From Desulfovibrio desulfuricans (lineage in GTDB: Bacteria; Desulfobacterota; Desulfovibrionia; Desulfovibrionales; Desulfovibrionaceae), in the NCBI GenBank assembly GCA_015062205.1, contig SUVB01000058.1, positions 124,001 through 188,000 on the forward strand: a stretch of 64,000 nucleotides of DNA, read 5' to 3'. The translations under genes and the position numbers were made by a program. Positions 60,260 through 64,000 of this stretch are shown here, in pieces (the first letter of the stretch is position 1; each line of letters starts with the position of its first letter). Under the pieces are notes generated by a model that saw nothing but the letters and a program-made list of their open reading frames with translations, ran no database searches and was not told the DNA's origin.

Positions 60260-61042
60260 CTACCGTAAAAAGCCCGTGAGCGGCGACGAGGCTTCCGCCC
60301 CTTGCCCGCGCGACTTCATCGCGCCCGGTCCGGCCAGCCACGCGGCGCGCCCGGCGCGCACGGCGTCGGCAAAGGCCCGCGCCATGACCACGGGATTTTC
60401 GGCCGAGGCGATGGCCGTGTTCACCAGGCAGGCCGCCGCGCCCATTTCCATGGCCTCGCAGGCCTGCGAAGGCCGCCCGATGCCCGCATCCACCACAATG
60501 GGCAGGTCCAGCTCCTCAATGAGAATGGCGATCATCTCTCTGGTGCGCAGCCCCCGGTTGGTGCCGATGGGCGCGCCCAGCGGCATGACGGCGGCGGCTC
60601 CGGCGTCGGCGCAGGCCCGCGCCACATACAGGTCGGGATTGATGTAGGGCAGGACGGTGAAGCCTTCCTTGACGAGCAGTTCCGTGGCCCTAGCGGTTTC
60701 ATAGCCGTCCGGCAGGAGGTGGCGCATATCGGAGATGACCTCTATCTTCACCCAGTCGCCGCAGCCGGCGGCGCGGGCCAGCCGGGCCAGCCGCACGGCC
60801 TCTTCCGCGGTGCGCGCGCCGGAGGTGTTGGGCAAAAGGCGCATGTGCGGCGGGATGTGCCCCATGATGCCCTGCGGGGCTTCGCCCGGTTTGCCCACAC
60901 GGCGCATGGCCACGGTAATCACCTCCGCGCCGCTGGCCTCGGCCACCGCCGGGATGAGGCTGTCTGCGCCGTATTTGCCTGTGCCGATAAAAAGGCGGCT
61001 TTTCAGAGATACGCCGCCGAGTTCAAACATATCGTCATGCAT
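60260..61042 (-). CDS. thiG: Thiazole synthase
   Basis: [77 protein letters not shown]. Confidence 0.96.
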   Translation of the reverse strand: MHDDMFELGGVSLKSRLFIGTGKYGADSLIPAVAEASGAEVITVAMRRVGKPGEAPQGIMGHIPPHMRLLPNTSGARTAEEAVRLARLARAAGCGDWVKIEVISDMRHLLPDGYETARATELLVKEGFTVLPYINPDLYVARACADAGAAAVMPLGAPIGTNRGLRTREMIAILIEELDLPIVVDAGIGRPSQACEAMEMGAAACLVNTAIASAENPVVMARAFADAVRAGRAAWLAGPGAMKSRGQGAEASSPLTGFLR

Positions 61043-61131
61043 GCTGTTCTGCCTGTACCGCGCGGATGCGCGAAAAAAACGCCCGTAGGGGCAAAAGGAT
61101 TCCCAAAGATGCGCGAACTCAGCGGCCGGGT

Positions 61132-61332
61132 CTAGCCGCCGCCCACAAACTGCACAATTTCCAGCCGGTCGCCCGGCATGAGCGTGGTGTCGGCGAAGGC
61201 GTCGCGGGGGACGATGTCGCCGTTGCGTTCCACAACCACGGCGGTGGCGTCGTGCCCCCGCGCGGCCAGAAAATCGGCCACGCTGGTCTGTTCCGCGGCC
61301 TGTTCCGCCGCGCCGTTGACAATGAGTTCCAT
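61132..61332 (-). CDS. thiS: Sulfur carrier protein ThiS
   Basis: [11 protein letters not shown]...[28 protein letters not shown]-terminal GGG. Confidence 0.9.
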   Translation of the reverse strand: MELIVNGAAEQAAEQTSVADFLAARGHDATAVVVERNGDIVPRDAFADTTLMPGDRLEIVQFVGGG

Positions 61333-61385
61333 AGGCGTCTCCACAAGGAAGGCCTCCGCCTTCCGTGCCGTTGCCGGGGGGTGAC

Positions 61386-61417
61386 AAAAAGCCCGCATAA
61401 CCTGTGCGGCTGCGGGC
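61386..61417 (-). terminator. Intrinsic (attenuator) terminator between TPP riboswitch and thiS
   Basis: minus strand GCCCGCAgccgcacaggttaTGCGGGCTTTTTG. Confidence 0.75.
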
Positions 61418-61438
61418 GCGAACCTGCCTGGGCAGGCG

Positions 61439-61543
61439 GCTTCCCTTCGTCGGCACTGTCCGCGTCAGGTGCAGAACCACAGTATGGTGGTCCTAGGGGT
61501 CAGGCTCGTTCGTCCTTTCTCAGCCCGTGGGGCTCCCCCAGCC
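61439..61543 (-). promoter_or_regulatory. TPP riboswitch (THI element)
   Basis: minus strand GGGGGAGCCCCACGGGCTGAGAAAGG ... CACCTGACGCGGACAGTGCCGACGAAGGGAAGC; CTGAGA and the distal conserved segment present; upstream of thiS. Confidence 0.85.
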
Positions 61544-61650
61544 GGTGCGCAGAATATAAGCATCTCGGCGGCGCATGGCAAGCGGAAGCCGTGTCCTGCC
61601 CCGCATGTCGGGGCGTTTCGGCAGCGGGGGACAGCGCAGGAGGCCGGCAT

Positions 61651-63210
61651 TCAGCGTTCCCCGGCGTCGCGTCGCCGGGACTTGCGGAAGCGGATGAAGA
61701 TTTCGTGCAGTTCCTGGCGCGTGAAACCCATGACGGCGGGCAGGCCCAGACAGAGCAGGGCCACGCAGGCCGTGTACACCACGCCGGAGACGAGGAAGCG
61801 CGTCAGTGACTCCAGTCCGCCGAGGCCCAGGGCCAGCGTGGCCTGACGGCAGCAGAAGGCCAGCGCCAGCAGCACGGCGAGGCTCCAGACCTGATGGGCC
61901 GCATTGCGCCGGAAATTCAGCGGAATGAAGCGTGAGGCCAGCCACAGATAGATGTTGACCGTCACCATCTGCACGCAGACCGTCTTGACGGCCAGCCCCA
62001 CCGCGCCCAGCCCCAGCCCGAACAAATGGGGCGGGGCCAGCAGGAACCAGGCTGCGGCGAAGCCGTAGACGCATTCCAGCGCGGCCATGTTGCGCAGCAC
62101 CTTGGTGCGTCCCGTGGCGTGAAAGACGGAACCGGCCAGTTGCCCGTAGGCCTGGTGCAGGGGATAGAGGGCCATGATCTGCACGGGGAGTACGGCGGCG
62201 GTAAAGTTTGCGCCGCCGAAAAGAGCCACCAGGGCCGGGCCTTCGGCCAGCGTGAAGCAGGAGAAGTAGGCCGCCACCACATAGAGCAGCGGGGCGAAGC
62301 GGGAAAGCAGACGGCCCATGGCCTCCCTGTCGTGGTTGCCCCAGGCGATGGAGAGTTCGCGCATGATGAGCGGCGTCATGGCCGAGACAAAGAGAAAACA
62401 GGCCATGCTCACTTTTTGCGACAGGGCGAAGAAGCCCTGTTCCACGCTGCCGTCGAACCACTGCAACAGCCAGCGTTCGGTCGTGAGCATGAGAAAGGAA
62501 AGCAGCGCCTGGACGAACAGCGGGTGACTGTAGTCGAAAAATTCCCGTCCGTAGGCGCGCAGCTCGCCGCGCGTCAGGCGGAAGTGCAGTTCGGCTCCCT
62601 CCTGCCGCCAGCAGGCGCGCGTCACAAGCCAGTAGCCCAGGGCCGTGGCCCCCAGCATAAGGTACTGCTGGCCGAAGAGCGTGCCGATGTTCAGCCGGCC
62701 GCCCCAGAAGAGCAGGCCCAGCAACCCCACCGCCACAAGCGAGACCACGGTGCGCACCATTTCGGAGGAGACGGTGGCCCCCACGGCGTCGTTCATGGAG
62801 CGCAGCACGCGTCCCCACCAGGTCAGGAAAGCCCACAGGGCGGCCAGCGGGGCGAGCCACAGGGGCACGTCAGGCATGAGCAGCCCGCCGATGCGGGGCA
62901 GCTGCATGCACAGGGCGACCAGCAGGCTGACGCCCAGCACGGCCGCCGTCACGCGCATGTAGAAGCCGATGAGGCCGGTTTCGCGCTGACGGCGGGAGAG
63001 GGCGTTGTAGAAGCAGGTGGAGGTGCCCATGTCCAGAAAGCCGAAGAGCTGCTGGAACACGTTGGTCGCAAAGCTGTAGTTGCCGTACATCTGCGGGCCG
63101 AGGGCGCGCGGCAGAATGGCCTCCATGACCAGATACACGGGCACGGAGGCGACGTTGGCCAGCAGTTTGAACGCATAGCGTCGGGCCAATGTGGGAGTGG
63201 CGTTGGGCAT
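61651..63210 (-). CDS. Polysaccharide biosynthesis/oligosaccharide flippase family (Wzx-like) membrane protein
   Basis: Multiple TM helices; NVASVPVYLVMEAILPRALGPQMYGNYSFATNVFQQLFGFLDMGTSTCFYNALSR. Confidence 0.8.
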   Translation of the reverse strand: MPNATPTLARRYAFKLLANVASVPVYLVMEAILPRALGPQMYGNYSFATNVFQQLFGFLDMGTSTCFYNALSRRQRETGLIGFYMRVTAAVLGVSLLVALCMQLPRIGGLLMPDVPLWLAPLAALWAFLTWWGRVLRSMNDAVGATVSSEMVRTVVSLVAVGLLGLLFWGGRLNIGTLFGQQYLMLGATALGYWLVTRACWRQEGAELHFRLTRGELRAYGREFFDYSHPLFVQALLSFLMLTTERWLLQWFDGSVEQGFFALSQKVSMACFLFVSAMTPLIMRELSIAWGNHDREAMGRLLSRFAPLLYVVAAYFSCFTLAEGPALVALFGGANFTAAVLPVQIMALYPLHQAYGQLAGSVFHATGRTKVLRNMAALECVYGFAAAWFLLAPPHLFGLGLGAVGLAVKTVCVQMVTVNIYLWLASRFIPLNFRRNAAHQVWSLAVLLALAFCCRQATLALGLGGLESLTRFLVSGVVYTACVALLCLGLPAVMGFTRQELHEIFIRFRKSRRRDAGER

Positions 63211-63374
63211 GCCGCAGGGTAGCCTGTTTCACCGGCGCGCTCAAGCGGGGCGCATTCCGGCGCGGACGGCAGGGCGGCAGTTGCGCGGGCGCGCCCCTTT
63301 GAGTTTACGGCCGCGCGGTTTTGCCGTATGGTGCGGGCCTGTTCGGAGTCGTCTTTTACCACGAGGAAAATGTC

Positions 63375-64000
63375 ATGGATGCCGAAGAACGCAGCAAAAA
63401 AATGAAATTCGGGCTGGAAAAGGCCCCCCATCGCTCCCTGCTCTATGCCCTGGGCCTGACCAGGGAGGAAATGGAACGCCCCCTGGTGGGCGTGGTCAAT
63501 GCCGCCAGCGAAGTGGTGCCCGGCCATATGCATCTGAACAGTCTGGCCGAGGCGGTCAAGGCCGGGGTGCGCATGGCGGGGGGCACGCCCCTGCAATTCC
63601 CGGCCATCGCCGTGTGCGACGGCATCGCCATGAATCATGAGGGGATGCGCTTTTCCCTGCCGTCACGCGAATTCATTGCGGATTCCATCGAAATCATGGC
63701 CCGCGCCCACGCCTTTGACGCGCTGGTGTTCATCCCCAACTGCGACAAGTGCGTGCCCGGCATGCTCATGGCCATGATGCGCCTGAATATCCCTTCGGTG
63801 CTGGTTTCCGGCGGGCCCATGCTGCCGGGCGACATCGGCCCGCACCAGCGCGGTGACCTCATCACCGTGTTCGAGGCTGTGGGCAAGGTGCGCAGCGGAG
63901 CTATGACCGAGGAGGAACTGGAGCGTCTCACCGAGCGGGCCTGTCCCGGCTGCGGGGCCTGTGCGGGCATGTTCACGGCCAATTCCATGAACTGTCTGGC
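63375..64000 (+). CDS. ilvD: Dihydroxy-acid dehydratase, 5' part (runs off window; absent from ORF track)
   Basis: [108 protein letters not shown]...[16 protein letters not shown]...[19 protein letters not shown]. Confidence 0.95.
   Translation, partial: MDAEERSKKMKFGLEKAPHRSLLYALGLTREEMERPLVGVVNAASEVVPGHMHLNSLAEAVKAGVRMAGGTPLQFPAIAVCDGIAMNHEGMRFSLPSREFIADSIEIMARAHAFDALVFIPNCDKCVPGMLMAMMRLNIPSVLVSGGPMLPGDIGPHQRGDLITVFEAVGKVRSGAMTEEELERLTERACPGCGACAGMFTANSMNCL

Overview
GC-rich, gene-dense bacterial window. Gene content and order (Re-citrate-synthase-like gene next to isocitrate dehydrogenase and aconitase, F1 ATP synthase cluster with b and b' subunits, 22-bp-arm hairpin repeat) suggest a Desulfovibrio-like sulfate reducer; this taxonomy is inference. 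Mostly housekeeping: seryl-tRNA synthetase, citrate/isocitrate branch, thrC/hom/aminotransferase, dinB, dGTPase, cysC, tandem tRNA-Val/tRNA-Asp, F1Fo ATP synthase (b', b, delta, alpha, gamma, beta, epsilon), pyrK/pyrD, ABC-F, MutT, GGDEF-EAL, and thiS-thiG-thiH-thiF behind a TPP riboswitch. Most interesting: (1) a three-gene cluster at 45.3-48.6 kb (tiny 'YFDPGTGSMLLQ' membrane protein, methyltransferase, membrane sulfatase-fold enzyme) beside a divergent XRE/AT-hook-like regulator, with an A8 tract at the first gene junction; (2) a 1.4k-residue hybrid-kinase-like protein at 6.0-10.4 kb whose phosphotransfer residues all appear replaced; (3) a nonulosonate/Kdo8N-like locus at 0-4 kb with a cytidylyltransferase-PseG fusion; (4) a Re-citrate/homocitrate-synthase-like enzyme carrying a C-terminal Cache/PDC-like sensor domain; (5) a GNAT + SDR pair resembling bacterial ceramide-synthesis enzymes. 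No rRNA, CRISPR array, transposase or prophage was seen. All calls come from reading the sequence and translations; no database search was run.
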